Made by a program: the position numbers and the translations under genes. The notes under the pieces are model-generated. The model saw only the letters and a list, made by a program, of their open reading frames with translations, searched no databases and was not told where the DNA came from. Positions 42,131 to 53,831 of a stretch of DNA of 64,000 nt are shown here, one piece after another; the first letter of the stretch is position 1; every line of letters begins with the position of its first letter. The DNA is from Dryomyza anilis (taxonomy: Eukaryota; Arthropoda; Insecta; Diptera; Dryomyzidae), in NCBI GenBank assembly GCA_951804985.1, contig OX638133.1:52314791-52378790 (forward strand), given 5' to 3'.

Positions 42131-42272
42131 TTATAATAATAGTTTGGCGCTATAGGACTGTGAAGAGCGCTCTCATCATTTGAGCTGTACGTGTTATATT
42201 TGTACTCGAAAGTGATGGGAACTACAGTTAAATGCCGTATCCAAATGGCGGGGTGAGGGCTTTTGATCGTAT
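42131..42272 (-). mobile_element. SINE 3' fragment next to LINE tail
   Basis: It shows the TATAATAATAGTTTGGCGCTA tail (except for its last base counted with the head), then CTCTCATCATTTGAGCTGTA, GTGTTATATTTGTACTCG and CCAAATGGCGGGGTGAGGG. The head is missing; the LINE poly-T starts about 9 bp further on. Confidence 0.75.
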
Positions 42273-42375
42273 CCCTGTAGTTTTTTTTTTTTTTGTTTTT
42301 ACAAATTAACCAACGCTCAGGGGATGCCCCCTATTCATGCAAAGCACAGTGTTGATCGTAAGAAGGGATGATAGG

Positions 42376-43668
42376 TTAAATGGAGGGAGGAAAGATAGAG
42401 TAGTGTCGGTGAATGTTTGTTTTGAACTTGCCAATATCAAAAATGTCCGGAAAAACGTACGCAGGGAGATTGTTCCACAAACGAATCGTGCGACTGAAGA
42501 ACGAATTCTCTCTATAATGCGTGGTTCTGTTGAGAGCCGAGTCGACTACGAAGGGGTGGGCTTGGTTTGACGCCCGAGTAGAACGAGAGAACACACGACC
42601 TGGTGGAATCAGGCCATGTATTTCCCTCGAACACTTGCCGTTGTAATACCTATAAAACAGGCTTACACACCCAACGGTCCTTCGGTGCTCAAGAGAACCA
42701 ATAGACGATGAAATATTTTCATCCCCTATTAAATATATCGCACGTTGTTGGATTCGGTCCAGGAACTCCAAGGAGGATTTTGAGGCCCCTGCCCAAATGT
42801 GCGAATTGAATTCCATTTTAGGCCGTATATAGGTAATGTAGACAGTGCGTAAGTCAGCAGGAGTGAAGTATGTTTTACACCGTTTTAAAAAACCGAGGCA
42901 CTTGGCCGCTTCTTTCGACACGTTAAATATGTGGTCATTCCAACGGAGATCACATTGAATTGATATGCCCAGAACGTCAAGAGCAGCTGACTGCGCAATA
43001 TCCACAGCACCCATATTGAGGGGAGGGAGGTGTGAATCCATTCTTTTGTGAGATAACAGACAACATTGGGTCTTGCTTGCATTAAAATCTACTCTGTTTG
43101 CAACACCCCACTCGGAGATTGATTTAAAGTCATTATTGAGTGTGTCATTCATAGTGCGTCGTTTACTCTCAATCTCCAAAGAGTTTGGGCGCTTGTTGAA
43201 CGAATATGAATGACAAATGTTACTGTCATCTGCAAAAGAATGAATTGGTTTCTGGGTCAATGACAGAAGGTCATTGATAAATACCAGAAATAGGGACGGG
43301 GATAGGACGGAACCCTGCGGAACTCCAGAATTGATGAAATGTTGTTCTGAAAGAACACCATCCATCGCAACTCGTATTGAACGACCCTGGAGAAAACTCG
43401 ATATCCATCGAGTAAAAGATACACCGACACCATATGCAATTAGTTTTGAAACGAGGGCTTTATGCCACACTCGATCAAAAGCCTTGGAAATATCGAGAGC
43501 AACAGCCTTGCTCTCCCCGAAAAGGTGAACACAATTATTCCACTTTTCGGAGAGGACCGCCATCAAGTCACCTGTGGATCTGGTCCTACGGAAACCGTAT
43601 TGTCGGTCACTGAGCAATTCGTTGTGCTCAAGATAGTTCACAAGGTGGAAGTTAATTACGCTCTCCAT
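42376..43668 (-). CDS. LINE reverse transcriptase, long open frame
   Basis: A 430-residue frame covers most of RT and the C-terminal region. Motifs in order: LLSDRQYGFRRTRSTGDL, AVALDISKAFDRVWH (catalytic Asp), NSGVPQGSVLSPSLFLVFIN, SFADDSNICHS (catalytic FADD), FNASKTQCCLLSHKR, LDVLGISIQCDLRWNDHI, then VYITYIRPKMEFNSHIWAGA and LDRIQQRAIYLIGD, ending with RLWNNLPAYVFPD and SIFPPSI. All catalytic positions are present. SGVPQGSVLSPxLF and the C-terminal RLWNxLP box put it in the CR1/Jockey/Rex group. Stops at a normal end ahead of the poly-A tail. The upstream NYRPIA part is in another frame, so the copy is probably not autonomous. Confidence 0.88.
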   Translation of the reverse strand: MESVINFHLVNYLEHNELLSDRQYGFRRTRSTGDLMAVLSEKWNNCVHLFGESKAVALDISKAFDRVWHKALVSKLIAYGVGVSFTRWISSFLQGRSIRVAMDGVLSEQHFINSGVPQGSVLSPSLFLVFINDLLSLTQKPIHSFADDSNICHSYSFNKRPNSLEIESKRRTMNDTLNNDFKSISEWGVANRVDFNASKTQCCLLSHKRMDSHLPPLNMGAVDIAQSAALDVLGISIQCDLRWNDHIFNVSKEAAKCLGFLKRCKTYFTPADLRTVYITYIRPKMEFNSHIWAGASKSSLEFLDRIQQRAIYLIGDENISSSIGSLEHRRTVGCVSLFYRYYNGKCSREIHGLIPPGRVFSRSTRASNQAHPFVVDSALNRTTHYRENSFFSRTIRLWNNLPAYVFPDIFDIGKFKTNIHRHYSIFPPSI

Positions 43669-43764
43669 TACCTTGGAGAGTGCAGAGCATATTGCAATGG
43701 GTCGGTAATTGGCAGGGTTCGTGGCCTCGCCCTTTTTCGGAACTGGCTGGACATTGGCAACCTT

Positions 43765-44067
43765 TCAACAAGATGGAAAAACTCCTGTCGTGTAGGAGAT
43801 GTTGAAAAGGTTACGCAACGGACAAGCCAGCGTTGACGCGCACTTCTTCAACACATGGGCAGATATGCCATCTGGCCCAGAGGCTTTGTTAATGTTGAGG
43901 TTTGCTAAAATCTTATTAACTGCCCGAGTTCGAAAATGTATCTCCGGCATTGCAGAAGAAACAAAATCGACGACAGGCAGTGGTTGATTACTATCTGGGA
44001 GCGTTATTTGCAAATAATTCTGCCAAGAGATTAGCTTTATCAACCGGGTCAGTGAAGGTCTGGCCAT
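43765..44067 (-). pseudogene. LINE RT N-terminal piece
   Basis: It reads ILANLNINKASGPDGISAHV, LKKCASTLACPLRNLFNISY and TTGVFPSC, the entry to the RT domain with the GPDGIS motif. The frame changes at about 43765, and NYRPIAICSALSK with VMES follows in the frame of the large RT. One small indel therefore separates the two parts. Confidence 0.75.
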
Positions 44068-44725
44068 TCATACTAAGAGTTGGAGTAGACGATGTCGTCT
44101 GATTCTTCACCCTTTTTACAAATGACCAGAAATTTTTACTACCCCTGTGATAAAGTAGGAACTTTTTGCGCGCGTTTTGTTCGTGAAGAAACTTTTCGCG
44201 CAAGATCACGTCATTACAGCGATTCCTAGCCTGTATACGAAGTCTTTCAGTATCAGCATTCTTGTTAGAACGCCAAGACTGAAAGGCTTCCTCTTTCGAC
44301 CTGACTGCAATCCTGCAAGTCTCATTGAACCAAGAGTGGTCCTCGGGTTTAATGCTAATCTTTTTAGAAGGTATGAATAGAAGGAATGAACCTAATAAAA
44401 TAATATTTTGTACCATTAAAGTCGCGGCATTTATGTCTCTGTCTGCGAAACACAATTTCCAATTAAAGTTGCGAAAAAAATCATTTAACGCAACCCAATT
44501 TGCTTTTTCGTAAAGCCATACAGTCCTCTTCGGGGCTTTAATCGAAGAGGCGCGTAAACTAGAATACGAAAACTCAGCGGAAACAGTACAGTGGTCGGAG
44601 TTACCAAGAGGTGCAAGGACTTTTACATCATATTTTTCATGATGTGAAGTCAGACTTTTTGGCTTTGCCCACCGACGCGTGGGATATACGTCGGTTCCTT
44701 CACCAATTGAGTGAGTTGATTGCAC
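43991..44725 (-). pseudogene. LINE endonuclease C-terminus and linker
   Basis: A 244-residue piece starts with endonuclease C-terminal text (LAPLGNSDHCTVSAEFSY, with the SDH catalytic box) and passes into the helical linker ending in FWSFVKRVKNQTTSSTPTLS, then TFTDPVDKANLLAELFA. This matches the usual spacer in front of RT in the Jockey/CR1 group (D-x-x-KANLL-x-x-F). Near 44700 it overlaps the frame of the N-terminal endonuclease part. Confidence 0.78.
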
Positions 44726-45174
44726 TCTGCAAACAGCTCAACATAACAACCCTCCTGTGTTGGAAGACCCGAGTGGCTCAACCAAGTGGCGTTGTGCACA
44801 TTAAAATCGCCGGCAACAACAATTTCACTGCCTGGGAATTGCTCCAATATATTTGAGATCGAATCAGATAACGCATCCAGCTTATTACAGGTGGAAACCC
44901 TCTCTAGATTCGGACTCCTATAAAGAAAGCACAAGTGCATGATGTGTGATTGGATTTTGAATTTAACCCAAATTGTATTAAATTCGCTATCCGACACACT
45001 ATGTTGTTGCTGCAGTTGATACACAACGTCACTCCGAATAAATAAAGCGAGACCACTATGGGCAGAAAATAATGGCACTAAGTGATACCCAGGTATCTGA
45101 AAATCCAGTGGATCTGCATCCTCACTAACCTGGGTCTCACCCAGCTCCATTATTTGTGGCCTATTAACGGACAC
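44650..45174 (-). pseudogene. LINE endonuclease N-terminal half
   Basis: A 174-residue frame reads NRPQIMELGETQVSEDADPL, FSAHSGLALFIRSDVV, FNTIWVKFKIQSHIMHLCFL, YRSPNLERVSTCNKLDALSD and GSEIVVAGDFNVHNATWL with intact GDFN box. The E of the GETQ box is the second catalytic residue (L-x-E-T). The first strand of the fold is missing on the 5' side, consistent with truncation at about 45175. Confidence 0.8.
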
Positions 45175-45175
45175 A

Positions 45176-45655
45176 TACGCATATATAGAGAAGAAATTCG
45201 TTCTCAGCCCACGAATCTATGCGAAATTTTTGCGACATTTTTCTACTGGGCAACATCAAACCAAACATACATACTACCAGCGCACTGCAGTTGACACAAA
45301 CAAATGAGAGCGCAAGCCAAGCCGTGGTGAGTGTTATTCCTTCACCACGGCGTAGATCGCACACTCACTGCAGTATCAACTGAGTATGCTAGTAGCGTGG
45401 AGTAGGATGAGGGAGGGAGGGAATACGACAACAAACCTGTGCAATTGCAGCAAAGAGCATAGAAAAGCCCTTTGCGTTGGCAATTGTAAATAACAGCGAG
45501 TGCAGCAACTCAGCAGACAGCAGGCAGCGCGAAACCGGTTCTGTTTATTTGTTGTTGTTATTGTAGAGAGTTAGTTGTTTTATTTTAAATTATTGCTGTT
45601 TATTTATTTATTTTAATATGTATTTTATAAAAGTTGAGATTGAACGTATAATTAT
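45176..45655. other. Unassigned stretch between LINE and mini-me
   Basis: Locally GC-richer DNA with GGTGAGTGTTATTCCTTCACC (a short inverted pair, 45324-45344) and AGGGAGGGAGGG-like purine text (45408-45422). I see no gene. Confidence 0.4.
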
Positions 45656-46402
45656 TATACCCTACACTAAGAGTGAAAGGGTATATTCAGTTTGGTACGC
45701 CGTTTGTAACACCCAGAAGGAAGCATCTCCGGTATGGAAAAGTATATATATTCTTGATCAGCATGACCTCCTGAGTCGATTTAGCGATGTCCGTCTGTCC
45801 GTCTGTCTGTCTGTCCGTCTGTCTGTCTGTCTGTCTGTCCGTCTGTCTGTCTGTCTGTTGAAATCCCTAAGACTTTTAAAATTGAAGAGCTAGATAAATG
45901 AAACTTATAACTTAGATTACTAATATACCTACGCTGTATGTGCGAAAAAATTGGCGAGATCGGTCCATTGTGACCTATGATCCGACCACTTATGTTCAAA
46001 TACCTCATATAAAATGTACATATAAAGATCAATTTTTATGTATACGTGCTTAGGTAAACTTTTTTGGTCAAATATATATTGATATCATGCTCAAATACAT
46101 GATAATAATGTTTTCCGGCGAAAAGACTTGTGGTTCACAAAAAAAAAAAATCGAAATTCGGTACACCTACCCATTTGTAAATATGGGTATCAAATGAATG
46201 GAAATTCTTCAGCGATTGAATGTTTGTAGTTATTTTCAGGATTCGTATACCCTGGTGACCTATATATCACTTTGAATGGTAACCACACATATGTGTAGGG
46301 TATTTATAGTCGGCTTAGACCGACTATAATTTTGATAATCCCAACTATCATAATTACACCTACTTTAAAATTTCCCATGTGATCTAACCTTCCCAACTGG
46401 TT
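45656..46402 (+). mobile_element. Mini-me/DINE-1-like element, longest copy
   Basis: It starts with the hairpin TATACCCTACACTAAGAGTG ... AAAGGGTATA, then TATGGAAAAGTATATATATT, the core CTTGATCAGCATGACCTCCT, a GTCC/GTCT tract at 45789-45857 of about 17 units, a long tail with TCGCCGGAAAA complement, the near-palindrome AGTCGGCTTAGACCGACTAT (46311-46330), and ends CTTCCCAACTGGTT. No coding capacity. Copies at 4671-5358, 20052-20538 and 34748-35178 are related. Confidence 0.88.
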
Positions 46403-47004
46403 GTTTTTTAATTTTGGTATTGTTGGACGGCCACATTAGCACAATTTTGACACACAAATTAGACTAAAAAACGACGGACGGAACACGTTAAAAAGACAAG
46501 AGGCGGCACGACACGTCCGCCCCCCATAAGTGCGTTGACGCTACTCCCACTACCTACTTTTTTCTGTTTCATCATTTTCCACCAAGTTTTTTGTTTAACT
46601 TAGAAAGACTCGGTAACGCGATTGCATTCCATACTTACGGGAACCTGATTAACGAAAAAATATTAGATGGTAACTCGCTGGTCAGATTGCAAAATTCTAA
46701 CCTAGAAACTTTTTCTTATTTGCAACATTGGCCCTAGCCAAGAAGAATCGGTGGCGATATTAATACAGAATTATAAATTTAAGATTTATTTTTGATGTCA
46801 TGCTTCTGACAGAATTGAAAGAAAAAGAACAATATATATTAAAGAGTTCAAGTTTCAGTTCAAGTGCATGCTTTACAACAGTTTGCAACATGCAAAATTA
46901 AGTATTATTTACACTGTAATATTTTGTGGTTTACAAAAAAACTACAGAGTTATAAAGTTTTAGAAAACAAATGTTGTAATTATATAAAGTTCCGTTAGTT
47001 ATAA
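46403..47004. other. Unassigned stretch
   Basis: 46430-46560 has a CG-rich part (GACGGACGGAACACG, then GGCGGCACGACACGTCCGCC). The rest is AT-rich and could include the Copia element's LTR, but no LTR ends could be paired. Confidence 0.4.
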
Positions 47005-47257
47005 AATTACATTTATTCCTAAATAATTGAAATTTTATTTTGCATAGACCTTTGGTAAACATGTCAGAATGCATTTCAGCGGTTGGGCATAGTATTGCTG
47101 CACGTTACTTGTTGTTGTTCGACAATTCTCCTCGTCGGATTGTTTGTGATACGATGGACTAAGTGATATATCGATTGGTTTCGATTTATTTAATTCAAAT
47201 TTGGCTGCAACATTTAAAATATATTGTTCCTGGTCGATTAATTAGAACTCCTCCTTT

Positions 47258-47494
47258 TTAGTTACTCTTATTCTTAAATAATTTGATATCAACCCAAGAT
47301 TTTCGCAAAGTATTCGCTATGTTTTCGCCGTCTTCTTGGGTATTGTAAATAACCAATATGTCATCGACATATATGAAAATAAACACGCAGCCACGTTGTC
47401 CATGGTAGGTGTAGATGCTTGATGTTTGCCGTGATGTTAGCTTATAAACCCATTTGCATCCAACCAAATTTTTGCCCTCCGGTAAATCAACCAA
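47258..47494 (-). pseudogene. Copia RT fragments joined by deletion
   Basis: It starts VDLPEGKNLVGCKWVYKLTS, the first conserved block of Copia RT, and then jumps to GCVFIFIYVDDILVIYNTQE with the catalytic YVDD box, so about 100 residues of the palm are missing. ILVIYN after YVDD fits Copia. Not functional. Confidence 0.8.
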
Positions 47495-47830
47495 TTTCCA
47501 TGCTTCGTTTGCAATCAGGGATGCATTCTTCTCCTTAATGGCGTTATTAAAATTTGATGGTTCGCCATTGACAACAAGCGGATTTATTTTATTAAACGTT
47601 TCGAACGTATACCAATATTTGAACGATTGGTCATTCTTGGTGTATCTACCGAAAATTCATTCACGGGACTATAATTAACTATAATTTCATCTGTGATTGA
47701 CTGGTCGCTGTTATCATCTGGTTCTTCCGTGTAGATATCAACATATGCCTCCACCTCCTGGCGTTCGTCGACAGCTGACTTTGTTGGTGGATTGCAATTT
47801 ACTGCAGTATCACCCAAGAATTTTATATAT

Positions 47831-48116
47831 CTAAAAATGACTATTTTCCTTTTTTGCTGGCACGAAACATCTATATGCTTTAGATTTTGAATCAAAACCC
47901 ATTAAATTTGCTTCTTCGGCTTTAGATTCCAATTTCCGACGTTGTGAATCTTGAATATGCATGAAGCACTTCGCGCCAAATCGTTTCAAGTTTTTATAAA
48001 ATGGCTTTCTGCCATGACAAAATTCAAATGGAGTTCGGCTCACAATTTTCCATGATAATAAGTTTTGCAAATAACAATGTGCTACAAATTCCAAAAAATG
48101 TCGTATACAAAATTGT
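47831..48116 (-). pseudogene. Copia integrase C-terminal region
   Basis: Reads VSRTPFEFCHGRKPFYKNLK, RFGAKCFMHIQDSQRRKLES, then KAEEANLMGFDSKSKAYRCF. TPFEF-x-x-G-x-KP, LR-FG-x-x-x-(F/Y)-x-H and the G-Y-x-x-x-S-KAYR series are standard for Copia integrases. The region before it (towards 48116) has a HCYLQN-like segment. Confidence 0.82.
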
Positions 48117-49025
48117 CCACCTATATTTTTGGCACGGAAAAACAATGAATACCTTAATCTACAGAATTTCTGTATCACTTCGAGTTTTTTTTAAATTTGC
48201 ACTTCTACACTGCAAATTCGCATTTTTCTACCTTAAGTAACTTATGTAATTAAAACTCAGCATCTACATACATTATTTTAAAAGTGTATAACTTTTTGAA
48301 AAACCAACACATTTAGCTTACCAAATATATAATAAGTAATAGGTCATTATACGACAATGTATTCAAATTATGTATTCAATTCAAATTAAAATTTGAATAC
48401 ATTTTTCAATTTTGAAAAATCGTTAAAAAATCATATCGCAAGATAAGCCACCCATTTTTATAGTTATAAAAAGTAAATTCAATTGCCTTAACAGTTTTGG
48501 ATTTATCAAAATTTAACAAGAAACAACAAAATTATGATCGATTAATTCTTTGTCCTTTAAATAATAAAATGTTTTAAACGAGTCATTCCCACACTATATT
48601 TATCAAAAAAAAGTCAACTATGACATTTAAAGTTCTTGGATTTTGATTAAATTTTTTATGCAAGGGTCAATTGAAATATCTTTATCCTTTTACTTTTAAT
48701 AACTATAAAAATGTGTGGATTATCTTATAAGATGAATTTTTAACGGTTTTTCTAAATTGAAAAATGTATTAAAATTTGAATTGTTTTGTCGTATAATGAC
48801 CTATTGCTCAGGTCTTTTTAAACCTATATTAATAAATTAAAAAGTTTTCGTAAGCTAAATGTGTTGGTTTTTCAAAAAGTTTTAATTACATAATTAATTC
48901 AAGGTATGAAAATACGAATTTGCACACAGAAGTGTAAAGTAAAAAAAAAACTTTATGTGATATGAACATTCTGTAAATGAGGATATTCATTGATTTTCGA
49001 TACCTATCCAAAAATATAGGTCGGA
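48117..49025. mobile_element. Foldback element with about 400-bp inverted arms in Copia integrase
   Basis: The left arm (48117 to about 48520) and right arm (about 48620 to 49025) are inverted copies. Shared words include CCTATATTTTTGG at the tips, AATTGCACTTCT-like text, AAAAACCAACACATTTAGCTT, ATAGGTCATTATACGACAA and TTTTTATAGTTAT. The central part is short. It splits the integrase between catalytic core and C-terminal side. The terminal duplication is unclear, so its superfamily is unknown. Confidence 0.8.
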
Positions 49026-49059
49026 GTTGTTGTATATTTTTGGTTTCGCACCGAGTAAT

Positions 49060-49290
49060 TGGTCATCACAACAGCCCCCAATAGCGATATTATAGACCAG
49101 CATCCAGCAGCACACAACGGGCCATTTCAATTAACGTGCTATTTTTACGTTCCGCTATACCGTTCTGCTGAGGAGAATATGGTGCGATACGATGAATTTT
49201 TATTCCATTCTCAAGCAAATAACCGACGAAATCTTGGTTTATATATTCACCGCCACGATATGTTCGAATACATTTAATTTTAGTGCCAAA
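49060..49290 (-). pseudogene. Copia integrase catalytic core fragment
   Basis: The minus strand reads GTKIKCIRTYRGGEYINQDF, then GIKIHRIAPYSPQQNGIAER and KNSTLIEMARCVLLDAG. This covers R(T/S)D-x-GGEY (here the Asp position is Tyr, RTYRGGEY) and the SPQQNG-x-AER-x-N box with the catalytic Glu. The changed Asp in the second catalytic position suggests loss of activity. Confidence 0.8.
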
Positions 49291-49369
49291 TTTATTTTGA
49301 ATATTGATATGCTATTTTTGCAAATTAATATCAAATATTCAAGTAAAAATTAGATATGGCGATACCTGT

Positions 49370-50200
49370 GGGGCAATTCTGTAACTAGTTAGCGATATTC
49401 TTATTTAACAAGATTTGTAGCTTGCACTAACGATTGAGTGATTCTGTAACAAAGTTTTAACAACACAAAAATCTTTAGCAAATCAACTAGTAAAATGTTC
49501 GAATGTATGGCAGCACCACATTCTTAAACTTCAAATAAATAAAAATGTGTGTTTAAAAAATTGAACATTTTTTGAATCTACGATAAATTCAGCAAGAACC
49601 TGATGTTGGGCGTGCACGAGAACAACAATAATCGTGCCAAATTAGAGTCTCCACATCTCATCATTCGACGATGACACCTGCTAGTGAGCAGTCGGAGAAG
49701 AACCTTCTTTGTTGAGTGCGGCAGGGCCCGCGGCTTCAGGTCGTCTACATGAGCGAACCTAAGGTTTGGCCCCAACCCGAAGGCTTGAAGTTGTCAGGAT
49801 GCGCAAAGAGGACAACCGAAAATACATACTTTTAGCCGCCGCTTTTTAGGTGGTTTTCATTTCTGATATAAAAAAATAATTTATTTAAAGCAGTTGTGTA
49901 TAGGAATTATTTAATACGTTCATTTAGGTCAGTTGAATATGTATATATTAAAATGAATTAATTCATTGTTGTAACACTTCACGTAATTTAAAAAATAAAC
50001 AAACTATGACAGTGAGTATACCGAGTATATTGAGTACTCGTGATGTTTGCGATTGAAGCAAAGCTTAACAACGATTTCAAAATCAAAGTTAAATTATCAA
50101 TACAAATTGTTAAATATGAGTGCGTGAATAACTTTAACAATAATTATCGAAAATTAAAGACAACAATATCGCAAGTTAATTACTGAATTCCCCCACTGGG
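49370..50200. mobile_element. Possible element with about 30-bp inverted ends
   Basis: The left end GGGGCAATTCTGTAACTAGT and the complement of the right end GGGGGAATTCAGTAATTAAC agree over about 30 bp with several differences, continuing as a (T/G)GCGATATT word on both. The interior carries a piece of retroelement integrase tail (49578-49775). No target duplication was resolved. It may be a decayed DNA element or chance similarity. Confidence 0.45.
49578..49775 (-). pseudogene. Possible LTR-element integrase C-terminal tail
   Basis: The minus strand reads GPNLRFAHVDDLKPRALPHS. A short G-x-x-x-x-x-H-V-(D/N)-x-L-K-P segment is found at the end of many retroelement integrases. The frame shifts soon after. 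Short and weak. Confidence 0.35.
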
Positions 50201-50334
50201 CCCATAACATATGGTAATTTTAAACTGGTATCCGATAATTGAATAATAAAAGTCTGATTTTTTATATCCTGGTGTGAACTTAACAAAAATGACCGACTAA
50301 ATTTTTGTCTTATCATTTTCGGTTCACGAGTTAT

Positions 50335-53300
50335 AATATAATTATATTATATTATATTATATTATATTATATTATATTATATTATATTATATTATATTAT
50401 ATTATATTATATTATATTATATTATATTATATTATATTATATTATATTATATTATATTATATTATATTATATTATATTATATTATATTATATTATATTAT
50501 ATTATATTATATTATATTATATTATATTATATTATATTATATTATATTATATTATATTATATTATATTATATTATATTATATTATATTATATTATATTAT
50601 ATTATATTATATTATATTATATTATATTATATTATATTATATTATATTATATTATATTATATTATATTATATTATATTATATTATATTATATTATATTAT
50701 ATTATATTATATTATATTATTATATTATATTATATTATATTATATTATATTATATTATATTATATTATATTATATTATATTATATTATATTATATTATAT
50801 TATATTATATTATATTATATTATATTATATTATATTATATTATATTATATTATATTATATTATATTATATATATTATATTATATTATATTATATTATATT
50901 ATATTATATTATATTATATTATATTATATTATATTATATTATATTATATTATATTATATTATATTATATTATATTATATTATATTATATTATATTATATT
51001 ATATTATATATTATATTATATTATATTATATTATATTATATTATATTATATTATATTATATTATATTATATTATATTATATTATATTATATTATATTATA
51101 TTATATTATATTATATTATATTATATTATATTATATTATATTATATTATATTATATTATATTATATTATATTATATTATATTATATTATATTATATTATA
51201 TTATATTATATATATTATATTATATTATATTATATTATATTATATTATATTATATTATATTATTATATATATTATATTATATTATATTATATTATATTAT
51301 ATTATATTATATTATATTATATTATATTATATTATATTATATTATATTATATTATATTATATTATATTATATTATATTATATTATATTATATTATATTAT
51401 ATTATATTATATTATATTATATTATATTATATTATATTATATTATATTATATTATATTATATTATATTATATTATATTATATTATATTATATTATATTAT
51501 ATTATATTATATTATATTATATTATATTATATTATTATATTATATTATATTATATTATATTATATTATATTATATTATATTATATTATATTATATTATAT
51601 TATATTATATTATATTATATTATATTATATTATATTATATTATATTATATTATATTATATTATATTATATTATATTATATTATATTATATTATATTATAT
51701 TATATTATATTTATATTATATTATATTATATTATATTATATTATATTATATTATATTATATTATATTATATTATATTATATTATATTATATTATATTATA
51801 TTATATTATATTATATTATATTATATTATATTATATTATATTATATTATATTATATTATATTATATTATATTATATTATATTATATTATTATATTATATT
51901 ATATTATATTATATTATATTATATTATATTATATTATATTATATTATATTATATTATATTATATTATATTATATTATATTATATTATATTATATTATATT
52001 ATATTATATTATATTATATTATATTATATTATATTATATTATATTATATTATATTATATTATATTATATTATATTATATTATATTATATTATATTATATT
52101 ATATTATATTATATTATATTTATATTATATTATATTATATTATATTATATTATATTATATTATATTATATTATATTATATTATATTATATTATATTATAT
52201 TATATTATATTATATTATATTATATTATATTATATATATTATATTATATTATATTATATTATATTATATTATATTATATTATATTATATTATATTATATT
52301 ATATTATATTATATTATATTATATTATATTATATTATATTATATTATATTATATTATATTATATTATATTATATTATATTATATTATATTATATTATATT
52401 ATATTATATTATATTATATTATATTATATTATATTATATTATATTATATTATATTATATTATATTATATTATATTATATTATATTATATTATATTATATA
52501 TATTATATTATATTATATTATATTATATTATATTATATTATATTATATTATATTATATTATATTATATTATATTATATTATATTATATTATATTATATTA
52601 TATTATATTATATTATATTATATTATATTATATTATATTATATTATATTATATTATATTATATTATATTATATTATATTATATTATATTATATTATATTA
52701 TATTATATTATATTATATTATATTATATTATATTATATTATATTATATTATATTATATTATATTATATTATATTATATTATATTATATTATATTATATTA
52801 TATTATATTATATTATATTATATTATATATATTATATTATATTATATTATATTATATTATATTATATTATATTATATTATATTATATTATATTATATTAT
52901 ATTATATTATAATTATATTATATTATATTATAATTATATTATATTATATTATTTATATTATTATATTATATTATATTATATTATATTATATTATATTATA
53001 TTATATATATTATATTATATTATATTATATTATATTATATTATTATATTATATTATATTATATTATATTATATTATATTATATTATATTATATTATATTA
53101 TATTATATTATATTATATTATATTATATTATATTATTATATTATATTATATTATATTATATATTTATATTATATTATATTATATTATATTATATTATATT
53201 ATATTATATTATATTATATTATATTATATTATATTATATTATATTATATTATATTATATTATATTATATTATATTATATTATATTATATTATATTATATT

Positions 53301-53631
53301 ATATTATATTATATTATATTATATTATATTATATTATATTATATTATATTATATTATATTATATTATATTATATTATATTATATTATATTATATTATATT
53401 ATATATTATATTATATTATATTATATTATATTATATTATATTATATTATATTATATTATATTATATTATATTATATTATATTATATTATATTATATTATA
53501 TTATATTATATTATATTATATTATATTATATTATATTATATTATATTATATTATATTATATTATATTATATTATATTATATTATATTATATTATATTATA
53601 TTATATTATATTATATTATATTATATTATAT
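50335..53631. repeat. AATAT pentanucleotide satellite array
   Basis: About 3.3 kb of (ATTAT)n, that is AATAT repeated, with scattered interruptions such as ATTATTAT or TATATAT that shift the register (for example near 50720, 50869, 51267, 52905-53000). AATAT is a known heterochromatic satellite in Drosophila. The long Tyr-Ile-Leu frame across it is an artefact. The array ends at the assembly gap, so its true length is unknown. Confidence 0.98.
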
Positions 53632-53831
53632 NNNNNNNNNNNNNNNNNNNNNNNNNNNNNNNNNNNNNNNNNNNNNNNNNNNNNNNNNNNNNNNNNNNNN
53701 NNNNNNNNNNNNNNNNNNNNNNNNNNNNNNNNNNNNNNNNNNNNNNNNNNNNNNNNNNNNNNNNNNNNNNNNNNNNNNNNNNNNNNNNNNNNNNNNNNNN
53801 NNNNNNNNNNNNNNNNNNNNNNNNNNNNNNN
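53632..53831. other. Assembly gap (200 N)
   Basis: Exactly 200 N between two different satellites. A round number suggests a placeholder and not a measured distance. Confidence 0.99.

Larger units (their letters stand above)
42281..45175 (-). mobile_element. CR1/Jockey-group LINE with poly-A tail, nearly complete ORF2
   Basis: On the minus strand the element runs from an endonuclease cut at about 45175 down to a poly-A tail (poly-T on the + strand at 42282-42297). ORF2 is spread over three overlapping open frames because of two frame changes (near 44700 and 43700-43770). The endonuclease N-terminus is missing, so the copy is 5'-truncated as is usual in reverse-transcription insertions. Compared with LINE family A this copy is well preserved and thus younger. 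Confidence 0.88.
47005..49290 (-). mobile_element. Copia-type (Ty1/copia) retrotransposon remnant
   Basis: Minus-strand order: integrase core (49290-49060), foldback insertion (48117-49025), integrase C-terminal side (48116-47831), linker (47830-47584), RT pieces (47494-47250) and the RNase H end with HSDMFTKGLCKIKFQ (about 47090-47035). Integrase before RT is the diagnostic gene order of Copia elements. Large parts of RT and RNase H are deleted and several frames are broken. Confidence 0.78.

Noticed and set aside
42337..44856. Plus-strand frames across the 42-45 kb LINE
   Set aside because: They oppose the minus-strand RT and endonuclease frames and show no domains.
45618..46032. Frames over the mini-me element, with Arg/Leu/Ser/Val repeats
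   Set aside because: They translate the (GTCY)n tract and flanks of a non-coding element.
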